Source: Macrolepiota albuminosa
Taxonomy: Eukaryota; Basidiomycota; Agaricomycetes; Agaricales; Agaricaceae
Assembly (NCBI GenBank): GCA_027475525.1
Contig: JAMWFC010000029.1
Coordinates: 496,001 to 560,000, forward strand
Reading direction: 5' to 3'
Length of the DNA stretch: 64,000 nucleotides
This document shows, one piece after another, positions 1-12,289 of this stretch; the stretch's first letter is position 1; each line of letters opens with the position of its first letter. The notes below the pieces were generated by a model. That model worked only from the letters and a program-made list of their open reading frames with translations, was not told the origin of the DNA and searched no databases. A program made the translations under genes and the position numbers.

Positions 1-1021
1 GAGGAAATCGTCAGGGCGTTCAACTGGGTCATCGATCAAGGATGGGTACGTTGCTTCCGAGTTTCTCTCTCGTTGTATTGACCTTGACCTTGATACCAAG
101 GCGTACTACTGGGCGACGTCTGAATGGAGTGCTCGAGAGATCGAAGAAGCGTTCCGTAAGCACCTCTAATCCAATGCATTCTTCGCGGCTACTCAAACGA
201 CGATGATTCTAGACGTTGCTGAAAAGTTAAACCTCGCGGGTCCCATCGCTGAACAATGCCAGCACCAGTTCGTCCTTCTCCCTTATCGCAGCACACTTGA
301 GTCTCACGTCCTCCCACTAGCATGTTCCATCGCGAACGTCCAGAGAAGGAATACGAGTACGTCTGCCTTCCCTACCTCCTTCCTCCTTGACCAACACAGC
401 ACAGCCCACTGTACCGCAAATACGGCCTCGGCACTACGACCTGGTCTTCGCTCGCCGGTGGATTGCTCACAGGAAAGGTACGTCGAATCTCCATCTAGCA
501 CGACTTTCATCTTACATTCTATTGATCTAGTACAATGACGGGATCCCCGAAGGCTCGCGCTTTGCCACGACTCCCATGTTCAAGAGCACCGTCGAATCTC
601 TTAAGACTGAAGAAGGCAAAGAGAAGATCCGCAAGGTGAAAGAACTCACCAAGCTCGCCGCTGACGGTACCGTCGTTTCGTTCCTCTTCAAGGGCAACCA
701 CTTCTAACTACCTTTCTTCAAAAATTCTTAGAACTGCAAACGACGCCTGGGGCACTAGCGCTTGCGTGGGTCGCGAAGAACCCAAATACGTCGACGGTTA
801 TACTCGGCGCGTCGACGCCTGAGCAGCTCAAGGATAATTTGAAGGCTTTAGAGGTGCTCCCTAGGCTTACGGAGGAGATCATGTCGAAGATCGAGGGTAT
901 TCTGAAGAACAAGCCGTCGGGGCCTGTATGTCTTTTTTCTTTTTGTGTTAATGCGTTTGAGTTGATTTTATGGCAGATTAATCATGGGCGTCCTGCTCTT
1001 GATGTCTATGGACGTCTTTGA
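1..1021 (+). CDS. Aldo/keto reductase, KCNAB (AKR6)-like, 5' truncated by window edge
   Basis: NADPH-dependent aldo/keto reductase family; the C-terminal two-thirds is present. Exon pieces in order read EEIVRAFNWVIDQGW (1-45), then AYYWATSEWSAREIEEAF (from about 91), a central block with the GLGTTTWSSLAGGLLTGKY-type segment near 420-480, KYNDGIPEGSRFATTPMF (530-585), and ETTPGALALAWVAKNPNTST-type sequence from about 731. It ends in INHGRPALDVYGRL with TGA at 1019-1021. The YYWxTSEWS motif and the late NADPH-binding stretch VILGASTPEQLKDN are diagnostic of the fungal relatives of potassium-channel beta subunits. The catalytic Asp/Tyr/Lys part lies off the left edge. Introns of about 50 nt interrupt it at 46, near 180, near 478, at about 667 and at about 926. 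Family is sure; substrate is unknown. Confidence 0.88.
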
Positions 1022-1204
1022 GGTGACGTTGTTAGGGTCTTTTATGGTTGAACAGGATGGACGTGAGGAAAGGAAGAATTACTCTTGAATCACGGGTAAT
1101 AGTAGAATTCGATAGAACTGACGAGTTTTTCATGAGCAATACTATCTCATGGGTCTGCATTTGTCAGTCCTCAATATGTAGTTAGACAAGCCGTTGCTAT
1201 AGTG

Positions 1205-1298
1205 TCGGATATGGTGTAACGGCTAACATTGCCGCCTCTCATGGACGAAATGGTCATAAATGTCGCGGCAGCTCGGGGTTCGATTCCCCGTATCCGAA
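1205..1298 (+). tRNA. tRNA-Glu (CUC) with 22-nt intron
   Basis: The acceptor stem 1205-1211 pairs perfectly with 1291-1297. The D-arm/A-box reads TGGTGTAACGGC and the T-arm/B-box reads GGTTCGATTCC. The anticodon stem GCCGC (1231-1235) pairs with GCGGC (1265-1269). The loop is C-U-CUC-A, so the anticodon is 1238-1240. The 22 nt from 1242 to 1263 interrupt the loop one base 3' of the anticodon, the standard place for a nuclear tRNA intron. Discriminator base is A1298. Confidence 0.93.
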
Positions 1299-1428
1299 TT
1301 CTTCAGCCTTCAAGGCTTTGTTTTTTTCTTTCTTTTCTGTTCATTTATTGTTACTTGTTGCTCCTCAGTGACCATTCTTGAGCATTTATCCCTTGATAAG
1401 TGAATTGAATTTACTTTGCAGCTGAATC

Positions 1429-2216
1429 ATGTGGCTGTGCAAGACAACTATGCTTAGCCTGGTCACTCTCCTCGCATTGCCTCTGCTTTCTCTCTCTTCC
1501 CAAGCAAACCAAATACCCATCCTCCCCAACCTCAACTCCCCGATGCCCGAAGCCCCTCTGATCCACCCAATGCCCACTCTCACAGACCTCCTGACCATCG
1601 AGCCCTCGGCTTCCATCTTCTACTCATACGCCCGCGAGCTAGAGCTCAGTGCGCGCTTTGCTGATCCACAAGACAGACTGACGGTGTTTGCGCCGACGAA
1701 CAAGGCAGTGATGGCTTTGACCCGAAAACCGTGAGTCATAAATAACTCGCTTGAAAAACGTGGATATGAACAAGACTGGGGGGGTCAAGTCATCAAGGGC
1801 CTCCTGGATCCTTAGATGACGGGATCACAATCACAGAAGAGGAATTCGATAGCATGTCGAAGAAGAACGTGGAGAACTGGGTGTCTGCTCATATCCTCCC
1901 TGTCAGTTTCTCCTATTATTACTAAATCTATTCATCCACTCTCTTGATCGCAGGAGTCTCCCATTTCTTTTGATACCAATGAACATCCTACGCTTTTGCA
2001 CCGCAAATCCATCACATTCACACCCATAAGCAAGGACGACAGTTCCGATGCCTCGTGGAGTCGAGTGATACTCGACGATCGAGTTCGTATTATCGGAATG
2101 AAGGAAGTACGTCATTATCTGCTCGCGGTTTCTTCAAAGTTGGCTGAGGTTTCTGCGCATTTCAGGGCTCCAATGGCGTCCTCTACATGATCGATGGTTC
2201 CTTATCCAATGACTGA
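1429..2216 (+). CDS. Secreted fasciclin (FAS1) domain protein
   Basis: A small extracellular adhesion-type protein with one FAS1 domain. Exon 1 (1429-1730) starts with a signal peptide (MWLCKTTMLSLVTLLALPL) followed by a proline-rich spacer. It then has the FAS1 H1-like motif TVFAPTNKAVMAL. Exon 2 starts at about 1790 (reading on as P-HQGPPGSLDDGIT) and includes NWVSAHILP. Exon 3 (from about 1954) carries ESPISFDTNEHPTLL and VRIIGMKE. The last exon reads NGVLYMIDGSLSND with TGA at 2214-2216, matching the conserved FAS1 H2 end (NGVlhvID). The domain is short and only one copy is present. No GPI signal is visible. Splice sites are inferred from reading frame and GT/AG. Confidence 0.85.
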
Positions 2217-2339
2217 TACGACGGCTCGATGACGTCTACACTTGGCTCCCTGTACTTTTACACGTATAATGACTAGTTTGGTGGGATTGTGAATGAAGCT
2301 AGGACTCGCGTCGTTTCTGTTCTGTTTCTTAGGCTCTTT

Positions 2340-4310
2340 TCTTTACAGAAATCTTTTCCCTGAACCCGCGTTGAGCCAGTGTGTCGTATCCTCAAACCTC
2401 ACAAAAAAACGCCAACTTGCCGGTGAAAGCACGCATCTCCAAGTACCCTGTACATAGCCAAAAGTCAAAGGACGAGCTGCGCCTGTCCCCCTCCAAATCT
2501 TCTCTGACCTTACGACCTCTTTGAATTTAGTGTCTATATCGGCTAGACTTTGTGACGTGGTTGAATCGACTCGGTCTGTTTAACATGAACGAAACTCCAG
2601 CCCTCACGTCTTTCTCTGTTCATTCCTAAGAACTATCTCCCTGCCCTCAGCTTTGATCCTTGAACCTCTCACAAAGTGAATCACAGATTCCATCCGGCCG
2701 AACTGAACTGAACGCTTTACGTCATCTCTACCACTACTGTGGGCAAACCCAACTCGAGCTCTTTCACCACAAGCTCAAGTACGAACACAGATACTTGTGT
2801 CTCTGAAGCTGTCTATGTCGGTTTATGTCAAGTCTGCTGCGATTGCGGTCTTCAAGGTAAGTTTCCAGCCGGCCGGTTCGTCAGGTGCTCTGAGGGTCCA
2901 GGATCGTGAACTCCCTTCTCTCTCCTTCACCAAAATAACCGAAATCCAGGAACCTGCATAACATCTTGTACACACATATCTTTACTGCTTCCTTCATCTC
3001 AACCCATAACCCTCCTTCGTCGGAATATCATCATCTCACGGATATCCTACGTATCCTCCCGATCTCTTAACCGAACCACCAAATGCATCGTATCCTGGAT
3101 CCTCACCCTCCTTCCTAATCAGAGACGGCATACAGGTGCCGTTACTATCCTCGAGTTTGAGCTTGAGCAAGAAACGCGGCCATTCCACCGGCGGTTCAAG
3201 CGGCCTTACGGCATTCCTCTATCATCACTGTTATCACTATCATTTCGTCATGTCCTCGCCTATCATCTAATCTAGTTCTACGTATCCCCCAATAATTACC
3301 ATCGGAGCTGATCCGGCTTCATCGTTCAATGGTGCAACAGTTCATCAGTTCAACGGTTCACCGGTTCACCGGCCCAATGGTTCAACGGTTCAACGGTTTC
3401 ATGTCTATGTCAATTCCACATTCCGCAGGCGGGCTTCCTCGCTCGATCGGTAGTATGATCATGGACCCCAGCCATTATGCATTGCACGAGCTCGGGTTCA
3501 TCATCCTTTACAGAATATTTTCCCTGACCCGCGTTGAGCCCTCGAGCAGTGTGTCGTGTCCTCAAACCTCACAGAAAAAACGCCAACTTGTCACTGAATG
3601 CACGTATCTGCAAGGCCATCCTTGTATAAAATCAAAAGCCATCCACAAACCCTCGAACGAGCTCTGCGTGTCCCCTTTCCCAAGTCTTCTCTTGAGCTTA
3701 TGACCCCTTTGAGCTCTTGATCCATATTGGTTGGATTTTGACGTGGTTGAATTGACTCGGTTTGTTTACCTATGAACGAAGCTCCAACCCTCAGCTTGGA
3801 AAGTGAATCACAGATTCCGTTTACCGACTGAAACTGAACTTCACGTCACCTCTACCCCGGCATTACACTCTTCATCTCATCACACAGCTCTCTTCGTCAG
3901 AAATATCATCCTGACGGATGTCCTATCCTCTCGGTCTCTCTACCGAACCACCAAATGCGTCGTGTCCTGGATCCTCACCCTCCTTCCTAATCAGAGACGG
4001 CATACCTGTCATCACCATTCTCGAGTTTGAGCTTGAGTTTGAATTTGAGCAAGATATGCGGCCAATCCACCGGCGGTTCAAGCGGCTGTACGGCATTCCT
4101 TTATCATCACTATTATCACTATCATTTCGTCATGTCCTCGCCTGGCATCTAATCTAGTCTACGTTATCCCCCAATCTTCATTCGTCTAATTACCGTCGAA
4201 GCTGATCCGGCTTCATCGTTTAATGATTCAATGGTTCAATGGTTCACTCGTTCACTGGTTCCATGGTCCATGTCCATGTCCATGTCAATTCGTTCAATTC
4301 CGCAATCCGC
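2340..4310. repeat. Imperfect tandem duplication, two units of about 0.9-1.1 kb
   Basis: The segment from about 2340 to 3440 recurs in the same order and orientation from about 3505 to 4310. Shared blocks include 'cctcacaraaaaaacgccaac' (2398 and 3566), the block around 'accaccaaatgc' (3077 and 3948), the block around 'gagacggcatac' (3121 and 3991), and the 'ggttcaacggttc'-type Pu/Py runs near 3340-3400 and 4225-4260. Identity is high in patches with many small indels, so the duplication is old. ORFs inside it are short and not conserved between the copies, so I see no gene in 2217-4900. Confidence 0.75.
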
Positions 4311-4920
4311 ATGCGGGGCTTCCTCGCTCAATCGGTGGCTATGGATCACGATTCCTAGCCAATATACATCACACCCACGGCTTCAATTCATCATCATTTG
4401 GTACATGCGTGCGTGCGTTCTGCGTTCCGACCCAACCTGCCTCCACTCACAGCGGTGCTGGCAAAATCGTTCTTCCGTTTCCATTCCACTACCATTCCGA
4501 GTTCACCGACTCGACTAAGGATGCGAAACAGGAAGTCACCATGACTGCTTCTTTCTTTCTAACGTATGCGGGGTTTATGTGAATGGGACGTGGACAGACG
4601 GGACACATGTGCGTGGATCGAGATCCGACGTGTTCGACGTGGACAGAGAGGGCAAGATTGTGCATCCACTAGTCCGAAATGGAGCGCGGTGGATATTCTC
4701 GAAAGCTCAAGTCACTGTCAGTTGATACGAAGATATCGTTATCAGACTGAGGCCTAGGAAGAAGTATCGTAATCGTAATCTCATGGAAGCCGTGCCCATG
4801 CATTACACGGGTTCAATACTATTGATTGATTCTTCCGGTATCGCCGATGTTCAATGTTCCTTGTCGTTCCGAGGAAGACCTTTAATGTAACTACGTCATT
4901 GCACAAGGGATGAACCCGTT

Positions 4921-7232
4921 TTAGACACGGGGTTTTCTATTCAGCGTAGGCCCTTCGCTGATCTGCATCAGAATGAGTGAGATGCAAGGAAGATTGAAGA
5001 CGAGCGCCGTTCGTTGCTTTCTAACTATTCTCACTTTCGTCGCAATGGATGTTGCCACAAGTAAAAAATCAAGCTTTCCTTGGTTTCCCAAGCTTCGGAT
5101 TGCGAAACCATCCATGGCCTGTTTGAAGGAAGACCTATTGTACTCACCCGATCTCTTGTTGTGTCGCCGTTTGTAAAGATTCAACGTGTAGCCCCTTGAG
5201 AAACGATACCACAGCATTTCTGCAAATACGAGTGCATTCCTCCGAGCAGCTACTTCGCCACCCACGCCACACATCTCAAGTACATCATTGTAACTTTTTG
5301 TTTAACTTAATGAAAAATGTCAGGATTATTTGATTGGGCAGATTATCTGAACCAGCTTCTGTTCCTTGGGTCGAATAATAGCTCAATGTTTACTATAGTA
5401 GTACTCAGAACATCGCTCGTTACGTTACGTGGTATAGCAATGTCCATATCAAGGTTAGCCAAGGCGAGATTCGTCTTTTAAAATCCATTCTTTCATCAGC
5501 ATGAGGACGATCCGCAAAGTACGCGTGCTGACCAAATCACAGATAGAATTTCTTAACCTTGTGTTCGCTCCCGCTCCGTGCCCCGTCCACCCATTGGGAG
5601 TTGCATATCGCGATCACTTGGTCCGGTGCTGCAAGGAACCCCAAAACCATAACACTAACTCTTGGAACGTCTAAATCTACAAGAAGGTTTTGGAAAACTT
5701 CAAACCTTATACGATGTGGTCCCGAAATTGACACTCAGATTACTGGAAAGGAAAGAAGTGGATAATGTTCCTATTTCTTCGGTACTTACTACAAGTTCCA
5801 TCTTTGATGTCCCGTAAAGAAGAACTATCGTCGACCATTCCTAAAAAAGTAATGGGAGATTGTAAGGGCTTTATATCAACAAAGGTCACCGTGACGGTGG
5901 AGTAGATTTGTGCGGTGTAACCTACAAGTACAGTGATATTACGACAATGCAATGCATGTTCGCGTCTGTTCACGCATGATCTATAGAGCCTATCTGCGCA
6001 TTTCGTAATTTCGACGGGCTTGAGTTCGTATGAAGGGTTCACGGATTTCTCGTCACAGTCGCAGATCAGGGTCACTGCCCTAATACGTCTCGGGTTTCTT
6101 GACCCCAGAAATCACAACAGTCATCCTTGGAGCTTCTAATCCACGACGGGTTTTGGATAGCTTCAAACTTTCCATGTCTTCCTAGACTTGCACCCAAATC
6201 ACTGGAATCCGTTTCCAACAGTGTTCCTACTTCAGTATGCCGTGTCATCCACCGCAGGGTCCATCTTTGATGTCCCGTAAAGAAGAACCATCGGCGACCT
6301 TTGGGAGATTGCAAGGCTTTATATCGGCAATGCGGAGTAGTCCTGTGCGGTGTAACCTGGAGCATGGTGATACAGCAACCAATTGAAACATATCTTTTTT
6401 CCTTATTCTACCCTGATCTCTCCGCCGCATCTGGGCATCTCGCAGTTTCAATGACTTTTCCTGGACCGTAGGAAGGCGCACAGATTTTCTCAGAGATTGT
6501 CGCTCAGCATGCATCAAAGATACGCGATGTTCACGGGTTCATGGTGTAGAATATGTATTTTCATTGATATGGGGTGATGGCTTTGGGGAAAGGCCTTGTT
6601 CGGTACATGCAGCCTGTTGTCACGAGGACCCTTGTAAGATATGCGAGAATATATCCAGCAGGAGTAGGGTAATAATCTTGAAAGATGTACGTCAAGCCTT
6701 GGTGACAAAACCTGAGGACATAGTATGACTTGGCGGTCAGCGAATGTGTTGAACATCCACCTTACCAAAAGCGTCGCATCTGGCGGCAGAAGTTCCATCG
6801 ATGCCCAAGACGTATCACAGAGCAGTGGCGTAGACTGAGAATCACCTCCATTTCTGTCATTTCGAGCCCACGGCCATGGTCCGAAACCTGACCGATGACC
6901 CCTGAGTTCTGAAGGGTTATTTGTCCCAGCGGAATATGTGGTCTTCGTTGGTCTGATTACGAGCTGCAGGTCGTTCGCGAGCTGGTTTTCTTCATGGTGA
7001 ACCGAGGCACAAGGGAACATGCTCAACACCTGTTGAATAATCAATATTTTGACATTTTTAAATGCGCAAGTTCTTTTCCCACCTGTGACAGTGAAGATCG
7101 ATCGAGAAGTGTGGGATAGATAGTTGAGATTTTGTAGGTGGGAGACAATAGGACAGAAAAGGTTGAAGCGAGACCAAGTTCTTGTCCGTCATGCGACATT
7201 AAGCTGAAGAGATAGGCAACTTGGTGAGGCAA
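4921..7232 (-). CDS. Unrecognised minus-strand multi-exon locus (hypothetical)
   Basis: Minus-strand reading frames open at 7232 (MPHQVAYLFSLMSHDGQEL...), 7044-6514 (176 codons, with WMFNTFADRQVILC), 6517-6245, 6075-5740, 5734-5537 and 5274-4921. Plausible GT/AG junctions lie between them. I do not recognise the family. The downstream half contains a duplicated unit (see the 5550-6520 repeat) in which the peptide DIKPLQSPITF...SSLRDIKDG appears as DIKPCNLPKVADGSSLRDIKDG. This could be one rapidly evolving gene, two tandem paralogues or a pseudogene; exon structure is not resolved. Confidence 0.3.
5550..6520 (-). repeat. Diverged tandem duplication inside the minus-strand locus
   Basis: Two units of about 450-480 bp are related: about 5560-6010 and 6090-6520. 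On the minus strand both contain 'tcttctttacgggacatcaa' (5811 and 6271), a following stretch with 'gtaggaaca', and 'gtttgaag' followed by 'ccaaaac' and 'agattt/gatta'. Translated, the units share SSLRDIKDG plus FEVFQN.../FEAIQN.... Similarity is roughly two-thirds by eye, so this is a biological duplication, unlike the 77-bp pairs elsewhere. Confidence 0.6.
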
Positions 7233-7246
7233 TCAAATCAACTTAG

Positions 7247-7734
7247 TCCACGCGAAAACCGCGACATTGTACGATGAAATCGCCAATTTTCATCAGAAAT
7301 CAACCATAGAAGCACGGTATGAACCGATTTCAAACAGATACCACGGAGTAAGGTTTATGCGATGTATTTTCACGACTTAATGTCATTTTATGGTTTCACG
7401 TTCCCAACGGGAGAAGCTGTTGCCGCCCGCCGAGTCTTGTCATGACAGACGACAACACACACGAGAAGGCTCTAGTCGATGACGTTCTTCGAAGAATGAC
7501 GTGGATATCAATAAGACATCGATCAGTTTCGGCAGGGCGTTCGCGGGCGCCTTTAACCTGACATTCAGCATGCGTTCCTTCCTCATCAGGATCTTGGCAT
7601 TTTCGTTTGACGCTCTTCAAAGGAGGAAGTAGCGGAGAGCACCGCAAATGATTGGAATTGACGATACCAAAGGAGGGGAAAGCCAGTCTCGAGCGCCTTG
7701 CAAAGATAACAATAATATATACAGATAACTTTCA
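7247..7734. other. Intergenic, no supported gene
   Basis: An 83-codon minus-strand ORF (7396-7647) is open but has no recognisable domain. The stretch lies just downstream of DPM3 and probably contains its 3' UTR. Confidence 0.5.
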
Positions 7735-8384
7735 TCAGTCAACAGTCACCCCTCGTGATCGCAAGTCATCCTTCGCCTGGGAGATTTCCTGTATGAGAAC
7801 GAGGGAAAGGAACCTCATCAGAGTCCAGAAACCGAGGAAGTAATCAAAAGGAAATGGGAGTATCGGCGGAGCCAACAATCAAGGATGAACGTGGGACGAG
7901 AATCAAAGTTGACTTGGCAGGTCATCTACAGTGTGGTGTATGTGCTTGGCACATCGTTACAAAAGAAGGGAAGAGCGTACAACTGTAGGAACAGAAGCAC
8001 GGTAACAAATCCAAGAAATTGGATCCATATAAAAAGGCGACAAAAGGCCCGACTGATGATACTGATCGAGATTTAAAGAAACTCACTTGAAGAAGTTCTG
8101 TGTATGCTTCAGGACAGTCCCTAAATGAGAAAATGCCCATCCCAAGAGACCAAAGGGCGTATGAACCGAACGAGACTAGAAGCCACCACGGGAACTGCAG
8201 CCACGAAAAAAGCTTTCATCAGTCGAGACCTAAGTGGGTGAGTATGCGAACCACGCACCACGGGGATGATCTCCTGCACTACTTTCTCTTCAAAAAAAGG
8301 AACGGTGATGATTTGGAAGAAAGCCAGGAGGTAAAGCGTTGAAAATACAGCAACGACTACACCCACACGAGTTGCGCGAGTCAT
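7735..8384 (-). CDS. DPM3: Dolichol-phosphate mannosyltransferase subunit 3 (DPM3)
   Basis: A small ER membrane subunit that anchors and stabilises the catalytic Dpm1 of dolichol-phosphate-mannose synthase, which supplies mannose for N-glycans, O-mannosylation and GPI anchors. Three exons join in frame: 8384-8259, 8194-8087 and 7788-7735, giving 94 residues (human DPM3 has 92). Two membrane segments are visible: VGVVVAVFSTLYLLAFFQI and the segment starting PWWLLVSFGSYALWSLG. They are followed by FRDCPEAYTELLQEI, matching the family's F-x-D-C-x-x-A-x-x-E-L-x-x-(E)I signature, and a short helix ending AKDDLRSRGVTVD. Intron 1 and intron 2 are phase 0. Start ATG at 8384 is the only one in frame before the first membrane helix. 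Confidence 0.9.
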
Positions 8385-8863
8385 TTTGTGGTTGGAGATG
8401 TTTTGAACGAGAGCCGGCCAGAGATTAAGAAAAGAGCTAATGGCGTTCTACTCTCGGCAAAGTAAAGTTAGTGTCTCGATGGATTAGGTCGCCTCAAGTA
8501 ATTGAACACGTGGCACAAGATCTAATCTGATATTTTTTTAGATGACCTTCGACGTTTTTTTTTTTCATAGCTGCCAAAGAGATTTGTTATTACCACATGA
8601 GTTTATCTTGCTTGCACTGTACTGCAGTTTCTTAAACCAATTGAATCCTTTGAAAAGCTCATACGTCTGCTCAGTGATGTTTGATGTTTTGCGGAAGCTC
8701 GAAAAATCTCGGCTTTTAACTCTTGGTATCATAACGTTGCAAAGAGGATGAAATACAAAGGTCTCTAGTCCATTCTTCTACAGTAATCGGGACCAAAACA
8801 TGGATCACAGTCGACTAAGATTCAAAGCCTGTAACACAAGTGGTATATCGACAAAGTGCAGTC

Positions 8864-9513
8864 TTACGCGCGGACGAGTTTGGTCAGGTCACCAGCGTCA
8901 AATGACTTTCTTAAATCGTCACTCCCTGCAGCATACATCAGCAAATTTCTACTTTCAAAAGGTCTGTGACATACCTCCTACGTGTTGACCATCTTGGTGC
9001 GGACCGTTCAGGGAGGAATGCATATAACGAGTAACAGGATAATACGCACTGACAAAAACATTGGGCACGGTGCGTTGACCCGTTTTCTCGAACAAATAAG
9101 CTTGGATTTCAGCTCCATCTTCCATGTCGTCGAGTCTACAATACAAATAGTTTGATAGTGAATTGACATGGAAAGAAAACAAAAGTTATAGCATACTCGT
9201 AGACAGTCGTCTCGAGATCAGGAAATTCGTCCTTAAAGAGTGCTTTGGCCTTTCTACAATATGGGCAATAGCTCTTAGAGAAAATGGCAACTTTGTTGTC
9301 CGAGATGGCAGCCTGTGAAAGGGTCATGGAATCAATTCGGTTACCGCAAAGAGTAAACAAAAAAAGGAAAGGACCCACATCGACAAATTGTTTCACAGAC
9401 ATGATCAATGTACTTTGAGAGCGAGAGAAGGACCAAAGGAAGGCTGCTGCTGCACTGGATCTTGGAGGTAGTGGTCGTCGAAAGGAAAGGCAGTTATAAA
9501 GGCGGGGGAACAT
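8864..9513 (-). CDS. Dithiol glutaredoxin (CPYC), possible mitochondrial presequence
   Basis: A glutathione-dependent thiol-disulfide oxidoreductase of 138 residues. Five exons: 9513-9379, 9312-9197, 9135-9050, 8992-8975 (18 nt) and 8925-8864. The active site [12 protein letters not shown] sits in exon 2. The glutathione-binding loop TVPNVFV spans exons 3 and 4, followed by GQHVGGSDDL. The protein ends in DLTKLVRA with TAA at 8864-8866. Before the core (which starts MSVKQFVD) there is an Arg/Ser/Ala-rich 37-residue extension ([20 protein letters not shown]...) that looks like a mitochondrial targeting peptide. Initiation at the inner Met would give a cytosolic form, as known for yeast Grx2. 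Exon phases were checked and all junctions keep frame. Confidence 0.92.
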
Positions 9514-12280
9514 TCGGGTTACTCAGCCACCCGATTGCAAGCCTCCCATAGCGTCACCTTCCACGTGATCAGTAGACAGCCTCTCTGACTTTAACGTTTG
9601 ACGTAAACTCTCACTCATGTCGCCAGAATGGAAAGCGTTCCTTACTCGTCTATCGTCTTTTCATCCTCTCTACCAAAGAAGGTCATGATCTCCATTAACA
9701 TCCGGATTTTCTCCTTTAAACTTATACACTTGACCTCGCCAGTCACTGGACCTGCTGTTCACTATTCAACTGGGTTATGCATATTGATCAACCCGACTTT
9801 TCAGTTTGTAACCAGATACTGATACTGTACCTACATCTATTCATGAAGCCCACGGTGCTGGATCACTCTCTCCGATTTTAGGTGATTCGAATTCGACTGC
9901 ATCCAAGACCAATCTTCAGCCTTGTGTGGAAATATACATCAGGGACCAATCAAAAGGTACTCTTCTGCTGCAAATGGATGGTGCACAGTCCAATACAAGA
10001 TTAGACACGTATCCCCACACCCCGCTTCTCAGCTTCCCTTGCTTCTCTCAGCATGTTCAAACTTCACCCGCATCCGGTCCGTATCGACGCGCACACCCCA
10101 TGCGCCGCACAGTTCTGTATTCGAACTCTCATTGGTTGAGAAGACGACGTCAGCTGGCTTTGCTGATGTGCCACATCCTGACATGCGTCCAAATTGAACC
10201 GATCGGATTGTGCTCATCCTTCGTCCATCCTCAAGTCACCAGGTATTGCTCTAGCTATCGTTCCAAAGATACTCGCCAATGCTGTCCATACCATATGACC
10301 CATGCTGTCCGATCGATAGGGCCGTCATCCACCCGAACGGAGCTCGGACAAGTCAGTGGGACTCGAGACGCGCCGCCCAAACAAATTCCAATTTATTGTC
10401 GGAAAACATGATATTGAACTTCTTGGATCGTTCAATTCACAGTGTCGACTTCTGATCTTCCTCGTTCGTGCTTCTGCGCATTTTCCGCGCCTCATTCCGG
10501 GAGGTTCGATATTGTAACCATCTAAAATGTCCTTTACAAAGATCATCGGAGCACTCCAAAAAGATCCTTAAAGTATTATATTTTGCTCACTCGCCTTATA
10601 GTTAAAGTTAAAGCAGCCAAAAATGCAAAGAAAGCTGACTTGGGTAACTCCTGAGGTCATTCTGCTATTCCACCATTGAGCTATGTATGGTTCAATCGTG
10701 ACACGTGATACAGACGCACGTGTTCTTTCGAGTTTTGCCTGCACCAAAAGAGCTTCACCCGCAACAAATTTGGTGTCCTTTGGCTATGGGGGTTAATCTT
10801 TTCCCACTTAGCCATGCCATGCTTCTGCAAATGGCAAGGTAGCCAGTATATCTACGCGCCTGAGACCAGCCGCAAGTCCTTTTCGTACATCCGCTACTGC
10901 TAAGCACCTCCGTATATAGGATTTTTCTGGAAATTCACCATCTACATTCCATCGGGATGTCGCTTGGGTATACCATACGTGTGGTTACACACGAGAGTGG
11001 ATTTTTTTTCTTTTCTGCTCGTATGTACTGATGGATAGATTATCTTCTGCCGACTGATTACAGTGCGCATCGTGGTATCCACGGGCTGGACTTTATTGTC
11101 TCCGAAGTTCGTGGTCGGCCTGATCGATTCCTTTGGTTACGGTAACCATGCACGAAATGGGGGATGGTAACGATAGGGTCAGCGGTATTTGTTTTCGATT
11201 TCGACTCTATGACGTCGAGCAAGGGATAACTTTGCCTTGCACGCACCCTGTATGTATGTACATCCACACCTCTTACTGCGGAAGTCCGGCCCTCAGCTAC
11301 ATACTCGTCATTCGTACCGTCAACCCTGCATTCCGCACTACCCGCAACGCAAATCACACACACAAATCGTCATAGCGAGGATTTTTTTGTAAAAAAATTA
11401 TGATCCCAGGTTTCATTTCTCGTTATCGATGGGATTCTGCCCGCCCTGCCCCTCCCCGAGCCAGCTCGCTCCACTCGCCTCGCCTCGTGGGGGATGTGGG
11501 TCTGTATGTCCATCTAGGGGCGTAATCCGGGAATCAGGCCCCTAGCCCCCATCACCAAGTCTTGCTCTGAAATTAATTTTAAGCGAAATTCCGGTGCTCC
11601 GGGCCGTGCATGGTTGATGCGCGCCAGTCCCTCGTAACCACCAAGGCCCATCCGAACTCCAATTTTGAGTTCGTCGACTATTCTATTGCCCCTTGAAACC
11701 CAGCGTTCTCCTTTGATACAAGCTTAAACCATCACCTCCTTTAAGTTCTCCAAGTACTCAATTATCCCAGACTTCTCCTTTATTATTCTGTTCTTCTTTT
11801 ATTTAGTTTACTATATAGGATCCATTGCAGTGTTTATGCTCGAAGTTCTCAATCCTCGACCATTCTTGCGTCGGAAGATCATAATATCTTTTTCACTTAT
11901 TTGTCAATACCTTCCATACATTGAGTGCGCTGCGCCCTCAAACAAAACCTTTTTCACCAACGGCGCACATGGGGCCTTGGCCACGGTGATAGTTACTTTC
12001 CACTAGCATCCTACCATATTAAAGCTCGAAATCCCCAAGCGTGTCTTGACGATTCGGGAGACGTCAACTCAATCCACATCTTAACATCTGTCTCTCAACT
12101 CGCCTAATACGCCGGTTATCACTATCCTGTAACTTGTCCCATCGGATCGGATCTTCGACATTGATCCCTCGTATCTTGCATACCAAGCCATCGCGCCTTG
12201 TTATGATCCTTAGAAACCAAGTAAGGTGCATCAGTAATTCATCCATAGTCTGTAAACCCGATACATGCATAAATTATATG
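9514..12280. other. Gene-poor intergenic region
   Basis: Several short ORFs exist (for example 161 codons at 9926-10411 on plus), but none has a recognisable domain or a credible intron pattern. Around 11911-11960 there is a short degenerate match to the start of the dispersed repeat found at 12290 and 19038 (gagtgcgctgcgccc...caaac...ttcaccaacg). Confidence 0.5.
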
Positions 12281-12289
12281 CTGAGACTA

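Noticed and set aside
9926..10411. 161-codon plus-strand ORF as a gene
   Set aside because: No domain, no intron signals, several overlapping ORFs of similar size in other frames; chance is adequate.
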